Part shown: positions 1 to 7,986 of the stretch, in pieces
How the letters are laid out: each line of letters opens with the position of its first letter
Position numbering within the stretch: position 1 is the first letter of the stretch
NCBI RefSeq assembly: GCF_036924745.1
Contig: NZ_JAZHSD010000001.1
Coordinates: 5,642,001 to 5,706,000, forward strand
From: Bradyrhizobium sp. AZCC 1693
GTDB taxonomy: Bacteria; Pseudomonadota; Alphaproteobacteria; Rhizobiales; Xanthobacteraceae
Direction: 5' to 3'
Length of the DNA stretch: 64,000 bases
Notes under the pieces: generated by a model
The model's input: the letters and a program-made list of their open reading frames with translations, nothing else
Told to the model about the DNA's origin: nothing
The model's database searches: none
Position numbers and translations under genes: made by a program

Positions 1-313
1 TGATGAAGTAGAGGATCACCGTTACCGCGCAGCTCGCCGCTAGGCTGGGCCAGAAGCCGGCGCCTGCCCTGAGCATCGCCGGCAGCATCAGGAACAGCGG
101 CAGCGACGGCAGCACGTACCAGAACGTCGATTCCGAGACGCCGGCAATGCGCTCCGCATCGCCGGTGTCACGCCAAAGCCAGAGGAAGCTCAACAGCGAA
201 AGCAGCGGCAGCGATACGACGAGCGCGCCGAACGCCGGACTGCGCTTGGCGATTTCCGACACCGCCGCGATGATGATGCCGGACAACGCGCATTTGATCA
301 CAAAGTACAGCAT
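1..313 (-). CDS. DUF3147-type small membrane protein (partial, 3' end outside window)
   Basis: The reverse strand reads from an ATG at 313 off the window edge, giving at least 104 residues (MLYFVIKCALSGIIIAAV...). It is almost wholly hydrophobic, with about three to four membrane segments, including a 'SPAFGALVVSLPLLSLLSFL' stretch. The pattern matches DUF3147 inner-membrane proteins of about 115 residues, so only some ten residues should be missing. Function is unknown. It lies downstream of the porin on the same strand but is separated from it by a repeat hairpin. The family call is by recognition of the pattern only. Confidence 0.7.
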   Translation of the reverse strand, partial: MLYFVIKCALSGIIIAAVSEIAKRSPAFGALVVSLPLLSLLSFLWLWRDTGDAERIAGVSESTFWYVLPSLPLFLMLPAMLRAGAGFWPSLAASCAVTVILYFI

Positions 314-335
314 GAGGCGCCTCGATCAGGCACCG

Positions 336-369
336 GAGCCCCGTTCCGATTGGATCGGAACAGGGCTCT
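336..369. repeat. Palindromic repeat / terminator-like hairpin (copy 1)
   Basis: Arms 336-341 and 363-368 (GAGCCC / GGGCTC) plus 343-350 and 354-361 (GTTCCGAT / ATCGGAAC) form a long hairpin with one mismatch. It lies 47 bases beyond the porin stop and could end porin transcription, although no clear T-run follows on that strand. A near-copy lies at 23436-23474. This looks like a dispersed Bradyrhizobium palindrome. Confidence 0.7.
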
Positions 370-415
370 GGATTCTTGAGCGACGAGTCCCCGTGCCTGG
401 CAGGGACGACGTAAA

Positions 416-2452
416 CTAGAACTCTCCGTGCAGCCTTCCGGAGAAGACATGGACTGGGCCACGGTCGGCGTTATAGGCGGGGTTGGTGATCAACTGGTAG
501 TCCGCCGTGAGCGTCAACTGCCTGCTGAGCGCGTAGGCGTAATAGGCCTCCAGGATGCGCTCCTTGCGATAGTTGAGCTGGCCGTCGCCGATCAGGACGC
601 CGAGCCCGCCGGCCGCGATGAAGTCGCGATGGTCGCGTGACAGCGCGTTGATCGCGCCGCCGATGCCGATCACGTCGTCGGGCCGGCCCCATCTGACGCC
701 CTTGATCGAGGTCCCCAAGGAGAGCGAAGCGTCGATGTCGGTGAAGGCCATGATCTCGGTCTTGCCGTTGTTCCAGCTCCAGCGGCCGAACAATCCAATG
801 TCGTCGGTCAGGGTCTGCTCGACGCTGACGACGTAGCCGTATTTGATGCGGCCGGTGCGGGTCTGCGCGATATCCAGATTGAGCGCTGGATTGTTCAGCG
901 TCTCGCGGTAGCTTCCGGCATAGGCACTGTTGACCCAGCCGATGGTGCGCAGTTTTCCGGGCAGCGAGAACAGCGAATAGCGCAGTTCCAGTTCGCCTAC
1001 GTAGCTGCCGCGCTGGCCTATGTTGGTGTCGAAGGCGTTGGAATTCGACACCGCCTGCATCAGGAAATAACCGCCGCGCAGCGCCCATTGCTTCTGGTTG
1101 AGCTCGGCGGTGACGCCGTAGGACAATCCGACCTTGTCGGCCGAATAGTCGAACGCGCCGGGCGCCCACATCGACCAGTTCATGAAATCCTTGCGGGTGT
1201 CCTTGGCGTAGGAGTTGCCGTCGAACACGTCGGGCACGGCGAACTTGCCGGCCTGAAGCGTCAGCCGGTTGACGTCGACCTTGCCGCCGAGCTGGCTTGG
1301 GCCGCTGGCCAGCTCTTCCTGCTCGCCGCCAAAGCCGAAGGTCTGGCGCAGAAACAAGCGCGACGTGTTGTAATGCGGGTAGGGGAAGTTGGATTTCTGC
1401 GCTTCGCCGTTGGGAAAGCCCGCTGCGCCGACCGTGTCGTTCAGGCCGAAGCCCTGCAGCAGTTCGGGATTGTAATAGACCTCGCCGCCTTCCCAGAGCC
1501 GGGCGTTCAGATAGAGGCTGTTGCTCCAGGTCGCCTGCGCCTGCCGTGCCGGCGTGAGGCTGTTGGTGCCGGTATAGGGGGCACGGAATCCCGGATAGCC
1601 CTGCGGCAGATACGTGGTCTGGCCATGGATTTCCCAGCGGTCGGATTCCGGATCGGTCAAATCGCTCTTCGGCGTCCGGCTGTTCGATCCCGGCCAGTCC
1701 ACCTTGCGGTTGAGGCCGATGCGAACCTGCTGGAAGTCGAGTGTCGAACTATGTTCCGCGCCCAAGGGAAAGCGAACGTTGGCGCGATCGAACTGGCTGT
1801 AGAGATATTCGAGCTTGACGCTCCAGTGCGGCGCGAAGGCGTATTCCACGCCGGCGCCCGCCGCCCAGCCGGGACGGACGTTGATGTGCTTTTGGTCGGG
1901 ACCGGCGTCGGGCGTGTTGATGAAGCGCTCGCCTGCCCAGGCGAAACCGCCGGTGGCGTAAAACAGCCAGTGCCCGCTGGCATAGCCGACGCGGCCGCGC
2001 GCGGTGCCGACATAATCCAGTTGGTGGACGACCTCCGAGCGCATGCCGGTCAGCGTGGAGATGATCGAATTGGAGATGATGTAATTCGGAAACGTCAGGT
2101 CGGCTTCGACGCCGAGCAGCAGGCCGGAAGGCAATTGCACATTGTAGCCGCCCTGTACGCCGCCGATCACGCCGCTGAAGACGCTGCCGGCAGTCGAAAC
2201 CGGCAGCGGATCCGAGAGCACCGCGCTTGAGGATCCGCGGCCGTAGCCGGTATGTCCGCCGATGTAGAAGCCGCTCCAGTCGAACGCCGGACGAAGATGG
2301 GGTGCCTTGAGCGGCATGTCGGCCGCAATCGCCGGGCTGCCGAGCGCCAGCGCGCCGAACGCGGCGCCGGCCAGCGCATGTTCCAGTGATCGGCGCTTGC
2401 GGTTCACAGTGCGGATATTCCCGGTGCGACCCGTGCTGTCGCTATTTGCCAT
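416..2452 (-). CDS. Outer-membrane porin: Omp25-like barrel fused to OprB-type carbohydrate porin
   Basis: About 678 residues from the chosen ATG. After a basic region (RKRRS) and a hydrophobic signal peptide ending near 'PAIAADMPLKAP', residues ~50-270 form an Omp25/Omp31-like barrel ('FDWSGFYIGGHTGYG', 'GTARGRVGY', 'GVEYAFAPHWSVKLEYLY'). The remaining ~400 residues form an OprB-family barrel that ends in the C-terminal Phe typical of outer-membrane proteins ('RLHGEF'). It probably admits sugars or small solutes across the outer membrane. The frame is open to 2665, with other in-frame ATGs at 2497 and 2560; I chose 2452 because it sits nearest the signal peptide. A promoter with a Fur-like palindrome lies at 2580-2608. 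Substrate unknown. Confidence 0.88.
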   Translation of the reverse strand: MANSDSTGRTGNIRTVNRKRRSLEHALAGAAFGALALGSPAIAADMPLKAPHLRPAFDWSGFYIGGHTGYGRGSSSAVLSDPLPVSTAGSVFSGVIGGVQGGYNVQLPSGLLLGVEADLTFPNYIISNSIISTLTGMRSEVVHQLDYVGTARGRVGYASGHWLFYATGGFAWAGERFINTPDAGPDQKHINVRPGWAAGAGVEYAFAPHWSVKLEYLYSQFDRANVRFPLGAEHSSTLDFQQVRIGLNRKVDWPGSNSRTPKSDLTDPESDRWEIHGQTTYLPQGYPGFRAPYTGTNSLTPARQAQATWSNSLYLNARLWEGGEVYYNPELLQGFGLNDTVGAAGFPNGEAQKSNFPYPHYNTSRLFLRQTFGFGGEQEELASGPSQLGGKVDVNRLTLQAGKFAVPDVFDGNSYAKDTRKDFMNWSMWAPGAFDYSADKVGLSYGVTAELNQKQWALRGGYFLMQAVSNSNAFDTNIGQRGSYVGELELRYSLFSLPGKLRTIGWVNSAYAGSYRETLNNPALNLDIAQTRTGRIKYGYVVSVEQTLTDDIGLFGRWSWNNGKTEIMAFTDIDASLSLGTSIKGVRWGRPDDVIGIGGAINALSRDHRDFIAAGGLGVLIGDGQLNYRKERILEAYYAYALSRQLTLTADYQLITNPAYNADRGPVHVFSGRLHGEF

Positions 2453-2579
2453 CACTGCAGATTCGAATGCCTGCCGCCACCCAACAATTGAAGTCATCAA
2501 CCCCGTCGCCCCCGATCGGATTCCCTGCCGTTTCCCCCGGTCAGCGCCAGACCGGGCCATTCCACCATTTACCCCCCGA

Positions 2580-2608
2580 TCATTATTGCAAATAATTCGC
2601 AATAGCAA
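2580..2608 (-). promoter_or_regulatory. Predicted promoter of the porin gene
   Basis: On the reverse strand TTGCTA (2608-2603) and TAATGA (2585-2580) are separated by exactly 17 bases, in an AT-rich patch within GC-rich DNA. A start near 2573 would leave a 5' leader of about 75-120 bases before the candidate start codons at 2497 or 2452. Inferred from spacing and composition only. Confidence 0.5.
2585..2603. promoter_or_regulatory. Fur-family-like operator (19-bp inverted repeat)
   Basis: ATTGCAAAT-A-ATTCGCAAT is a 9-1-9 inverted repeat with a single mismatch; its core TGCAAAT-A-ATTCGCA is a 7-1-7 repeat. Size and spacing are those of Fur/Mur/Zur boxes. It fills the spacer between the predicted -35 and -10, where a bound repressor would block RNA polymerase. 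Which metal regulator, if any, is unknown. Confidence 0.5.
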
Positions 2609-2792
2609 GAAGGGGCCCGGCAATCGCGGTTTAGATGACACCGTTGCGTGACGTGACTGCAACATCGGTCCGGTACGTCAGCGCCGCTTGCGGCCTACGT
2701 TCGGACAGATCGTTGACGGATGTTCGGAGACATCGCTGACACATCGCAACGGGCCGGGCGCTGGCGGCCGGCCTGCAACCCCAAAAAAAGTT

Positions 2793-2822
2793 GACCCGCC
2801 CGGGGGGACAACCGGGCGGGTC
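2793..2822 (-). terminator. Rho-independent terminator of the small secreted protein gene
   Basis: A perfect 11-bp stem (2793-2803 with 2812-2822, GACCCGCCCGG / CCGGGCGGGTC) around an 8-base loop is followed on the reverse strand by AAC and seven T residues (2783-2789 as A on the + strand). Orientation fits the gene ending at 3010. Confidence 0.85.
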
Positions 2823-2875
2823 GGTTCAGCACGGGGGTGGATGAGGCGCCCGTGCTGGACGCAAATCCACGACAG

Positions 2876-2928
2876 AAGCGTTTTCGAGCGAAGTGGTATT
2901 CCGGTTCGCGTGAAGAAAACGCGTCAAA
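2876..2928. repeat. Dispersed inverted-repeat element (copy 1)
   Basis: GCGTTTTC (2878-2885) pairs with GAAAACGC (2915-2922) around an inner imperfect hairpin, and a GTCAAA tail follows. About 50 bp of the same sequence recurs at 23374-23426, beside the second palindrome family. It resembles intergenic repeats common in Bradyrhizobium. Confidence 0.75.
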
Positions 2929-3009
2929 CAAGAAGAAGCGTTGTCAGGTCTTGAAATGGCTTGCTTGACGAAAGCGCTTCTCAAATAGCAACCAAGTCAG
3001 CCGCAGAAA

Positions 3010-3270
3010 TCAGTAGCCGCAGGTACGGACGCGGCCGATGTAGTTGCCGAAGGCGTCGAACTGGCGAACCCAGCCGCAGCGGCGATAGCCGTCGTAGTAG
3101 TAACCGTCGTTGCTGGCGGCGATGGCGGTGCCGACAATAGCGGCGCCGACGAGGCCGGCTCCAATGCCCCAGCCGAGCGGCTTGGCCTGCGCCTGGGTGG
3201 TGGAAGCGATCGTGCCGGTAACGGCAAGGGTAGCGAGAGCGAGAGCGGCGAACTTGGTCTTGATCGACAT
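3010..3270 (-). CDS. Small secreted Gly/Tyr-rich protein of unknown function
   Basis: 86 residues starting MSIKTKFAALALATLAV, with a clear Sec signal peptide ending near 'TQAQA'. A glycine/alanine stretch (GWGIGAGLVGAAIVGTAIAA) resembles a glycine-zipper segment, and a Tyr-rich tail 'DGYYYDGYRR' carries two Cys residues. The start at 3270 is preferred over 3282 because GGAG lies six bases upstream of it. A strong terminator follows at 2793-2822. Such small envelope proteins are common in Bradyrhizobium, but no role is established. Confidence 0.75.
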   Translation of the reverse strand: MSIKTKFAALALATLAVTGTIASTTQAQAKPLGWGIGAGLVGAAIVGTAIAASNDGYYYDGYRRCGWVRQFDAFGNYIGRVRTCGY

Positions 3271-3383
3271 GGAAGTCTCCATCCTGTGTATTGGGCGGCC
3301 ATTGTGGTCCGCATGCCCAGTTGGACGGAGCGTGTTAGAAAGCGGTTCGAAAACGCGCCTGGAAATATGGTTTCGTCATTTAT

Positions 3384-3412
3384 TTCTTAGGTATTACAAA
3401 TAGTTAAGTCAA
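3384..3412 (-). promoter_or_regulatory. Candidate promoter of the small secreted protein gene
   Basis: TTGACT (3412-3407) and a weak TAAGAA (3389-3384) are spaced by 17 bases on the reverse strand in an AT-rich patch. It overlaps the last codons of the upstream creatininase-family gene. The -35 is good and the -10 is poor. Confidence 0.35.
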
Positions 3413-4224
3413 TTTCTTGGCCTGCGAAGAAACAATTCCGGATCGAATTTGTCGACGTCGTCGAGCAGTTCGCAGAATGCGCGCGCGCCATGATCGAGCA
3501 GTTGTTCGCCCTTCTCCGCGGAGGCCTTGGTGGCGTCGCCGACCGCGCCGCTTTCATGCAGGTCCTGCGCCTGCCACGCGAAGGGGACCGGTCGATGCGC
3601 CGAGAGCCAACGAAATTCTTTCTCCATCGCAATGCTGGAGGACTGAAAATCGGCGATCGCTTCTATCCGCACGGTGTGCGGATAGCGCGCCAGCATGATC
3701 GACGTCTCGACCGCGCCGCCGTGAATGCCGTGACGGATTTCCTCCGCGGAAAACAATCCATCCGGCGCACCGAAGCGCGACCAGCTCGTGGTGACCACGA
3801 GCAGCCTATGATGCGCGCGCAGATCCTGCGCCACCAGCGACATCGCCGCGCTGTTGCCGCCATGGCTCGTTACGATTACGAGCTTGCGGATACCGGATTG
3901 CGCGACACGCTCGCCGATCGCCATCCACTCCTTCAGCGCGACATCGGTCGGCAGCGTCAGCGTGCCCGGATAGTCGATATGTTCAGTGGAAATGCCGACC
4001 GGCCGCAGCGGCAGAAAGGTGACGGGAAGTGCGACAGGCAACAGCTCGCGCACCCGCGCCAGATAGGCCTCGCCGATCAGGACATCGGTTTCCAGCGGCA
4101 GATGCGGGCCGTGCTGCTCGGTCGCCGCCAGCGGCAGCACCGCGATCCAGCGCGCGGCGTCCGCCCTGGCGATTTCGGGCCAGCGGATCTCGGTCCAGTC
4201 GCGGGGCGGAACGGTTGAAGCCAT
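3409..4224 (-). CDS. Creatininase-family amidohydrolase
   Basis: 271 residues. The metal-binding features of the creatininase family are visible: 'EQHGPHLPLETD' near the N terminus, 'SHGGNSAA' mid-protein and 'GIHGGAVETS' further on. Members hydrolyse cyclic or linear amides (creatinine, formamidopyrimidines) using two metal ions. The ATG at 4224 (MASTVPPRDW) fits the family length better than 4290. It is transcribed away from the ABC importer at 4374, so the two may act on the same imported N-containing compound. That is an inference from position; the substrate is not visible from sequence. Confidence 0.85.
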   Translation of the reverse strand: MASTVPPRDWTEIRWPEIARADAARWIAVLPLAATEQHGPHLPLETDVLIGEAYLARVRELLPVALPVTFLPLRPVGISTEHIDYPGTLTLPTDVALKEWMAIGERVAQSGIRKLVIVTSHGGNSAAMSLVAQDLRAHHRLLVVTTSWSRFGAPDGLFSAEEIRHGIHGGAVETSIMLARYPHTVRIEAIADFQSSSIAMEKEFRWLSAHRPVPFAWQAQDLHESGAVGDATKASAEKGEQLLDHGARAFCELLDDVDKFDPELFLRRPRN

Positions 4225-4373
4225 CGAGCGAAGCGTTTCTTTGGATGAATTTGCAGGGTAGTTTGTTAGATATTCCGGGGATTGATCCAACCCCTAAAAT
4301 CAAACCCTCGGGGGACGCTCTCTTGCGTCCATAGCCTCCCATCATGGGCCAGAACAATCGACGGAGTCCAACC

Positions 4374-5393
4374 ATGAACCCGGTCTTTTTGACGCGACCG
4401 TTAACCGCAGGTCTTCTGGCACTGGCTGCGGCGCTGATGCCCGTGCGCGCGCAAACCCTCGACAAGGTGTCGTTTGGAACCAACTGGGTGGCGGAGGCCG
4501 AACATGGCGGTTTCTTCCAGGCGGTTGCCGACGGCACCTACAAGAAATACGGCCTCGACGTCACCATCGTGCCTGGTGGCCCCAACACCAACAACCGCAT
4601 CCTGCTGACCGCCGGCAAAATCGACTTCTTCATGACCGCGAACACGCTGCAATCGTTCGACGCGGTCACCAACAACGTACCGGTGCTAGCGGTCGCTGCC
4701 ATCTTCCAGAAGGATCCGCAGGTTTTCCTGACCCATCCGGAAACCAAATTCGCCAAGCTCGAAGATCTCAAGCCGCTCACGCTATTCGTGTCCAAGGAAG
4801 GCGTCGCGAGCTACTTCCAGTGGCTGAAGTCCGAATACGGCTTCAGCGAGAGCAAGGTAAAGCCCTACACCTTCAATTCGCAGCCCTTTATCGTGAACAA
4901 GCAGAGCGCGATGCAGGGCTATGTCACTTCCGAGCCTTACGCCGTCGAGAAGGCGGCCGGCTTCAAGCCGGGTGTGATCCTGCTCGCCGATCAAGGCTTC
5001 AACGCCTATTCGACCCTGATCGAAACCCGCCGCGAGATCGTCGACAAGAAGCCCGACCTCGTGCAGCGCTTCGTCGATGCTTCCGCGATCGGCTGGTACA
5101 ATTATCTCTACGGCGACAATTCGGCCGGGAATGAGATGATCAAGAAGATGAATCCGGAAATGACCGACGAATTGCTCGGCTATTCCGTCACCAAGATGAA
5201 GGAATACGGCATCGTCGATTCCGGCGATACCCTGCGCGACGGCATCGGCGCCATGAGTGACGCGCGGGTGGCGAGCTTCTTTGACAAGATGGTGCGGGCC
5301 GGCGTGGTCCGCCGCGATATCGATTACCGCCAGGCCTACACGCTGCGCTTCGTCAACAAGGGCGTCGGCCTCGATCTGCGGCCGAAGAACTGA
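4374..5393 (+). CDS. ABC importer substrate-binding protein (NMT1/THI5-like)
   Basis: 339 residues with a signal peptide (cleavage near 'PVRAQTLDK'). The mature part begins 'VSFGTNWVAEAEHGGFFQAVADG', as in NMT1/THI5-like binding proteins that capture pyrimidine precursors, taurine/sulfonates or similar compounds in the periplasm. The start at 4374 has GGAG nine bases upstream; the in-frame ATG at 4344 lacks this. First gene of an operon with the ATPase (5400) and permease (6209). The ligand could be a hydroxymethylpyrimidine-like or other small organic compound and cannot be settled from sequence. Confidence 0.87.
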   Translation: MNPVFLTRPLTAGLLALAAALMPVRAQTLDKVSFGTNWVAEAEHGGFFQAVADGTYKKYGLDVTIVPGGPNTNNRILLTAGKIDFFMTANTLQSFDAVTNNVPVLAVAAIFQKDPQVFLTHPETKFAKLEDLKPLTLFVSKEGVASYFQWLKSEYGFSESKVKPYTFNSQPFIVNKQSAMQGYVTSEPYAVEKAAGFKPGVILLADQGFNAYSTLIETRREIVDKKPDLVQRFVDASAIGWYNYLYGDNSAGNEMIKKMNPEMTDELLGYSVTKMKEYGIVDSGDTLRDGIGAMSDARVASFFDKMVRAGVVRRDIDYRQAYTLRFVNKGVGLDLRPKN

Positions 5394-5399
5394 CGCGAG

Positions 5400-6212
5400 A
5401 TGGCCGAGCCCGCTTTGTCCGAGACGGATATCGATGCGGCCGGCCTTGCCGTGCGTCTGCGCGCCGTTACCAAGACCTATGACAACGGCGTGACCGCGCT
5501 CGGGCCGCTCGATCTCGATGTCGCAGAAGGCGAATTCGTCTCGCTGCTTGGGCCTTCCGGCTGTGGAAAATCGACCGCGCTGCGGCTGATTGCGGGGCTC
5601 AGCGTACCGAGTGAAGGCACGGTGATCGTTTCCCATCGCGCAACGAGGGCGGATGGGCGGCATCCCATTGGTTTTGTATTTCAGGAGCCCACTCTCATGC
5701 CGTGGGCAAGCGTGCGCGAAAACGTTCGCCTGCCGCTGAAACTTTCGCACGCGCCGGCGACTGATGCCGACAGCCGCATTGAGGAGGCGCTGGCGCAGGT
5801 CGGTCTTGCCGAATTTGCCGATGCCTATCCCCGTGAACTGTCCGGCGGCATGAAGATGCGGGTCTCGCTGGCGCGCGCGCTTGTCACCGATCCGGATATT
5901 CTGCTGCTGGACGAGCCGTTCGCGGCGCTCGACGAGATCACGCGCTTTCGGCTCAACAACGATCTGCTTGATCTGTGGCGCACGCTGCACAAGACCGTCA
6001 TCTTCGTCACCCATTCGGTATTCGAGTCGGTCTATCTGTCGCAGCGGGTGACCGTGATGACGGCGCGGCCGGGCCGCCTTGCCAGCGAATTTCGCATCGA
6101 TACCGTGGAGCCGCGCGGGGAAGAATTTCGCACCTCGGCCGAGTATGCCGGCTATTGCCGCGAGGTCTCCAGCGCGCTTGCGCCTTCCTATTCCGGGCAG
6201 CGCAGCGCATGA
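5400..6212 (+). CDS. ABC importer ATP-binding protein (NitT/TauT type)
   Basis: 270 residues with a complete nucleotide-binding domain: Walker A GPSGCGKST (51-59), Q-loop FQEPTLMPW (Q95), signature LSGGM (147-151), Walker B LLLDEP (168-173) and switch His205 (VTHS). The 'EPTLMPW' loop is typical of NitT/TauT-family ATPases. It starts 7 bases after the binding-protein stop and its stop overlaps the permease ATG (ATGA), which implies translational coupling. It powers uptake by the 6209 permease. Confidence 0.93.
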   Translation: MAEPALSETDIDAAGLAVRLRAVTKTYDNGVTALGPLDLDVAEGEFVSLLGPSGCGKSTALRLIAGLSVPSEGTVIVSHRATRADGRHPIGFVFQEPTLMPWASVRENVRLPLKLSHAPATDADSRIEEALAQVGLAEFADAYPRELSGGMKMRVSLARALVTDPDILLLDEPFAALDEITRFRLNNDLLDLWRTLHKTVIFVTHSVFESVYLSQRVTVMTARPGRLASEFRIDTVEPRGEEFRTSAEYAGYCREVSSALAPSYSGQRSA

Positions 6213-6997
6213 GCTCGTTCCAGAATATCGGCCGCATGCTGCTGCCCGCAGCCGTGCTCGCCGCGGGGCTGGGCTTGTGGGAACTCGTGGTGCGCGTCAA
6301 CGACATCCAGCCCTATGTGCTGCCGAGCCCTTATCTCGTGTTTCAGACGCTGGTAGGCGACTGGCCGGTGCTGTCGGAATCGCTTGGCGTCACCCTGCTC
6401 ACCACGCTGGAAGGTTTCATCGCCGCGGCCGTCGGCGGGGTGGCGCTGGCGCTGTTGTTCAATCAGTCGAGATGGCTGGAATATTCGCTGTTTCCCTATG
6501 CGGTGATCCTGCAGGTTACGCCGGTGATCGCAATTGCGCCGCTATTGCTGATCTATCTGCCGCAGCAGACGGCAGTGATCGTCTGCGCCTGGATCGTCGG
6601 TTTCTTTCCGGTGCTGTCCAACACCACGCTCGGGCTGAATTCGGTGGACCGCAATCTGGCCGGGCTGTTTCAGCTCTACGGCGCGTCGCGGCTGCAGACG
6701 CTGCGGTACCTGAAATTGCCGGCGGCGCTGCCATATATTCTCGGCGGCCTGCGGATCGCGGGCGGCCTGTCGCTGATCGGCGCCGTGGTCGCCGAAATTG
6801 CGGCGGGCACCGCGGGCGCCGGCTCCGGGCTGGCGTTCCGGATCGCCGAGTCCGGCTATCGCCTCAACATTCCCCGAATGTTCGCGGCGTTGCTGTTGCT
6901 GTCCGTCGCCGGGATTGTCATCTATGGGCTGCTGGCGCTAGTTTCGCATCTGGTACTACGGCGCTGGCATGAGAGCGCGCTTGGAAAGGAAAATTGA
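6209..6997 (+). CDS. ABC importer permease (NitT/TauT type)
   Basis: 262 residues and about six membrane helices. The cytoplasmic coupling loop is visible as 'LYGASRLQTLRYLKLPAALPYILGGL', the EAA motif of binding-protein-dependent permeases. The ATG overlaps the ATPase stop. The frame is open further upstream, but that part lies inside the ATPase gene. The C terminus overlaps the next start by one base, so the operon is continuous. Confidence 0.92.
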   Translation: MSSFQNIGRMLLPAAVLAAGLGLWELVVRVNDIQPYVLPSPYLVFQTLVGDWPVLSESLGVTLLTTLEGFIAAAVGGVALALLFNQSRWLEYSLFPYAVILQVTPVIAIAPLLLIYLPQQTAVIVCAWIVGFFPVLSNTTLGLNSVDRNLAGLFQLYGASRLQTLRYLKLPAALPYILGGLRIAGGLSLIGAVVAEIAAGTAGAGSGLAFRIAESGYRLNIPRMFAALLLLSVAGIVIYGLLALVSHLVLRRWHESALGKEN

Positions 6998-7986
6998 TGG
7001 CTGCCGCGAATATTTCGTCCGAAAAGGTCGATCTCCTGATCTACGGACCTGTCCGGCCGATCCTGGAAAACGGCTTTTCGGATCAGTACGTCCTGCATAT
7101 GGCGGAGAGCCGCGCTGACCTCGAGCGCCTGACGCCCGAAACGATCGCGAAGATCCGCGGCATGGCGGTGACCTATCATATGGTGCCGGCCGATGCGAAG
7201 GCGCTGTCGCAATTTCCGAAGCTCGAGATCATCGCGAGCTTCGGCGTCGGCTACGACCATGTCGATTCCGCTTATGCCCGTGAGCACGATATCGTCGTCA
7301 CCAACACGCCCGACGTGCTGACGGAAGAAGTTGCCGACGTCGCAATGGGGCTTCTGATCTCGACCGTGCGCGAGTTCGTCAAGGCCGACCGCTACCTGCG
7401 CTCCGGCCTGTGGCAGACGCAGAACTATCCCTTGAGCGTCGGTTCGCTGCGCGACCGCAAGGTCGGGATCGTCGGCATGGGCCGCATCGGTCAGGCGATC
7501 GGACGCCGGCTCGAAGCTTCGCGCGTGCCGGTGTCCTATCATTCGCGCAACCCGTCCTCGGCCGTCGCCTACACGCACTATCCCGACTTGATGGAAATGG
7601 CGAAAGCGGTGGACACGCTGATCGTGATCGTGCCGGGCGGCGCCTCCACCGCCAAGATGATCAATGCCGACGTGCTGAAGGCGCTCGGTCCGCGCGGCGT
7701 CTTGATCAACGTCGCGCGCGGCTCCGTCGTCGACGAGCCGGCGCTGGTCGCGGCGCTGAAATCCGGCACCATTCTCGCGGCAGGGCTCGACGTCTTCGCC
7801 AACGAGCCGAACGTGCCGGAGGAACTGAAGGCCATGCAAAATGTCGTGCTGTTGCCACATATCGGCTCAGCTTCGGTGGTAACGCGCAACGCCATGGATC
7901 AGCTCGTGGTCGATAATCTGAAAAACTGGTTTGCCGGCAAGGCGCCGTTGTCGCCCGTGCCGGAAACCCCGGTGAAGGGACGCTGA
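6997..7986 (+). CDS. D-isomer-specific 2-hydroxyacid dehydrogenase
   Basis: 329 residues with the family's two-domain layout. The Rossmann motif is 'VGIVGMGRIGQAIGRRL', and the catalytic Arg ('NVARGSVVDE'), Glu ('LDVFANEP') and His ('LLPHIGSAS') are all present. It should reduce a glyoxylate/hydroxypyruvate-type 2-keto acid with NAD(P)H. The ATG at 6997 is preceded by GGAAAGG and overlaps the permease stop; the TTG three bases earlier is less likely. Placement in the importer operon suggests it acts on a product of the imported compound. Confidence 0.9.
   Translation: MAAANISSEKVDLLIYGPVRPILENGFSDQYVLHMAESRADLERLTPETIAKIRGMAVTYHMVPADAKALSQFPKLEIIASFGVGYDHVDSAYAREHDIVVTNTPDVLTEEVADVAMGLLISTVREFVKADRYLRSGLWQTQNYPLSVGSLRDRKVGIVGMGRIGQAIGRRLEASRVPVSYHSRNPSSAVAYTHYPDLMEMAKAVDTLIVIVPGGASTAKMINADVLKALGPRGVLINVARGSVVDEPALVAALKSGTILAAGLDVFANEPNVPEELKAMQNVVLLPHIGSASVVTRNAMDQLVVDNLKNWFAGKAPLSPVPETPVKGR

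Noticed and set aside
1088..2230. 380-codon open frame on the + strand
   Set aside because: Antisense to the porin; no ribosome-binding site or recognisable domain.
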